Translations under genes and position numbers: made by a program
Notes under the pieces: model-generated
Databases searched by the model: none
What the model saw: the letters and a program-made list of their open reading frames with translations, nothing else
What the model was told of the DNA's origin: nothing
Part shown: in pieces, positions 21,040 through 23,318 of the stretch
Position numbering within the stretch: the first letter of the stretch is position 1
How the letters are laid out: each line of letters opens with the position of its first letter
NCBI GenBank assembly: GCA_004151065.3
Contig: NWUY0304530473.1
Location: 1 to 23,318, forward strand
Origin: Larix sibirica
Taxonomy: Eukaryota > Streptophyta > Pinopsida > Pinales > Pinaceae
Direction: 5' to 3'
DNA length: 23,318 nt

Positions 21040-21870
21040 TATCTTATGTTTTTTTTTATTGTTTTCATTTTCATGTTTTATATCTCAAACTTTGTTGATT
21101 GGTTTTTAGTTGAGTTACTATTTGTTTCTCATATCAATAGGTGTTAATTTTCAAATAGTTTTGCATTTTAATCTCTAATCATTTACAAGGGTCACTCTAA
21201 AACCCTAAACATGATGTGAATTCATACAAGAATATTTAATTTCCTTTAACATATTTTAGTAAATGAGAAATAATTGAAATAAATATTTTCAAGTAGTTTT
21301 ATATGTTGGTTCTTAGTTGGAGTTATTATTTGTTTCTCATATAAAAAGAGTATTAAATTTTAAATAGTTTTGTATTTTAATCTCCACCCATTTAAAAGAG
21401 TTACTCTAAAACCCTAAACATGATGTGAATTCATATAATAAATAATTGAAAAAAAATATTTAGTAAATAATAAATAATTTAAATAAATATTTTCAAATAG
21501 TTTTACATGTTGGTTGGTTCTTAGTTGCATTATTAGTTGTTTATTATGTCAAAGGGTGTTAAATTTCAAATAGTTTAGCATTTTAATCTCCACCAATTTA
21601 AAAGATTCACTATAAAATCCTAAACATGATATGAATCCATATAATAATATTTAATTTCAATAACATATTTTGTTAAATGATAAATAATTGAAATAGAAGA
21701 TTTTAAAATTATAGATAATCATATATTTTATGGTTGATATTAAAATTTTCAACTAATCTTAAACATGATATAATCCTAAACATGATAAGAATCTATATAA
21801 TTTCAATAACATATTTTGGTAAATGATAAATAATTGAAATAAAAGATTTTAAAATTAATATTCATATATT
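21040..21870. repeat. About 207-bp tandem array, three copies plus a partial fourth
   Basis: CCTAAACATGATRTGAAT anchors fall at 21204, 21413 and 21619, with a shorter fourth unit at 21775. Each unit carries TTTCAAATAGTTTWRCATTT, AATCTCYA and GATAAATAATTGAAATA. Units 1 and 2 contain AAACCCTAAA, which matches the plant telo-box core. Confidence 0.85.
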
Positions 21871-22308
21871 TTAATGGTTGATATTACTCTTTTCAACTCA
21901 GTGGTAAAGTTTTTACAAGTCACTCTTAATAATAATCTTAAATAAATTATTATTAAAAAAATGATTTGATAAATTTTAAAAATAAATGTAATTTTTATAA
22001 GGTTATTAATACCTCACTTTTCAACACCTTTTTATGTCATGGTTAATTTTCATTTTTATATTTCACTTTTCAAATCATTTTGTGTAACCCAGTATACTTA
22101 CTAGTTACTTTCCCATGCAATTTTATCTTATGAGCACCTTTCTTCTTATATATTTCACTCCTCAAACCATTACCTATAAGCATTTATTTTCATCAATTGC
22201 TTTCACAAACCATCATATTTATTATTACACACATATCCCTTCACAACACATCTCACAAAGGAAGAGAGAGACATTGAGTATTAAGCATCCAATAGTTTAT
22301 CACTTACT
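21870..22308. other. AT-rich stretch, nothing recognised
   Basis: No gene or long repeat was seen. The frame starting at 22115 has a skewed Y, T, H, I and S composition typical of translated AT-rich DNA. Confidence 0.5.
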
Positions 22309-22395
22309 CACACAATATGTCATTGATTCTATTAATTATTATGCATCCACACAACATGTCACCGATTCCATTAAATTTTATGCATTCACACATGT
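22309..22395. repeat. 39-bp tandem repeat, 2.3 copies
   Basis: CACACAAYATGTCAYYGATT starts at 22309 and 22348, and CACACATGTCAC at 22387, exact period 39. The period is a multiple of three, so the frame over it (22115-22450) reads a 13-residue repeat; this is probably incidental. Confidence 0.85.
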
Positions 22396-22904
22396 CACTC
22401 AAAGGAAAAGGGATAAACATAGAAAGCACAAGTATTCATCTTGTAACTAATCAAATGATTATGTAGGCATGAGGGCCACTACATGTATGGACACTCATAT
22501 TAATATAAGGATAAGGATCATGGTATCTTGGTACAAATTCTTATGGACCAAACCTCACAATCAATATGAGATAACATATGTGATGAGAGAAGATTTTAAA
22601 GTCATAAAAAATTATTTCAATAATCCAAGTATATATATCACACTATTTATTATTATGTATATTATTCATTGTTTATTATTATATATATGTAACCAATCTT
22701 ATAAAAGAGGAATTTGAGCAAATATAAATATTCATCTCACAATCAATCAACCACTATATTAATAAACAAAATAAAAATATTAACAATTTTCAATTAAATA
22801 TAAAAATGTTATGAATCCTTTAACATAAATACATAAACATGGTACACCAAAGTAGTTGGTTTGTACCACAATGATGTATATAAAAAAAATGTGCATTATA
22901 ACCA

Positions 22905-23070
22905 CCTTTTTATTATGTTAAAATGATGGTATAATTATGTTATTAATGTTACTTAAATCATTCATGGTATTTTTCTTTTTTTTATGTTATAATGATTTGT
23001 ATAATTATGTTATTAATGTTACTTGTTAATTATGGTGTTATTAATGTTACTTTTTAATTATGGGTTAATT
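22905..23070. repeat. 70-bp tandem repeat with smaller echoes
   Basis: ATAATTATGTTATTAATGTT followed by ACTT recurs at 22931 and 23001, and GTTATTAATGTTACTT again at 23037. The rest of the window's right end is AT-rich with no gene. Confidence 0.8.
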
Positions 23071-23318
23071 ATGGTATTTTAGTAAAAAATTGTTGTCCTT
23101 AAAAAGGATGAAAAATATTTATAATTGATATCTGTTTTTAAATTTGAAAAAAATAAAATCTTTAAATTACATCATAAATATTGGGTTGTTTTAGATCTTG
23201 ATGGAAATCAAATAATTATTTTTCTTAGAAACTTGGTAATACATTCAATAATGAAGTAAAAGCGTTGACAATTTATCAAAGCTGTGTTGTGTTAATTTTT
23301 TTATCTTTAATTCGGAAA

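Noticed and set aside
22115-22450. 111-codon frame with a 13-residue repeat
   Set aside because: The repeat is a DNA-level 39-bp tandem repeat that happens to be in phase; there is no start context, domain or splice support.

Overview
This looks like nuclear DNA from a land plant, most likely a seed plant with a large, repeat-rich genome. A gymnosperm is plausible, but the sequence does not settle it. It is AT-rich, dominated by decayed retroelements and tandem repeats, and holds one intact-looking intron-containing gene. There are no rRNA genes, CRISPR arrays or bacterial-style operons.

Retroelement half (1 to about 8150). Bases 1-1577 are the 3' part of a LINE-like element on the + strand. 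They hold the end of an RNase H-like domain, a stop-ridden coiled-coil frame and a terminal A-run. After an AT-rich spacer with a small tandem repeat (2021-2110), a second, badly decayed L1-type LINE lies on the + strand. It has an ORF1-like region (about 3698-4128), an endonuclease start (about 4400-4570) and a zinc-binding C-terminal region (7388-7440, resuming at 7806). A tRNA-derived SINE on the minus strand (about 7575-7796) appears to be nested in this LINE and splits its C-terminal coding region.

Repeat middle (8150 to about 16500). Here I see tandem duplications of several sizes: 62 bp, 133 bp, about 1.4 kb, 47 bp, 152-173 bp, 48 bp, 29 bp and 107 bp. There is also a short GC-richer patch near 14640-14930. 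No recognisable host gene was found.

Gene (16893-19278, minus strand; transcript probably about 19730 to 16490). Six exons with canonical GT-AG introns and matching phases join into a 364-residue DUF789 family protein. Its promoter side (about 19740-20100) is the most CpG-rich part of the window and carries a TATA-like box and three ACGT-core motifs, two of them identical 8-mers. The likely leader has two short upstream ORFs. Intron 1 contains a tRNA-like sequence on the same strand.

Upstream flank (20100-23318). This is very AT-rich non-coding DNA built from a 272-bp near-identical duplication, a roughly 207-bp array and smaller repeats. I found no convincing new system. The items most worth a second look are the nested LINE/SINE pair with deamination-like decay, the unexplained 1.4-kb tandem duplication and the DUF789 gene's leader and intron content.
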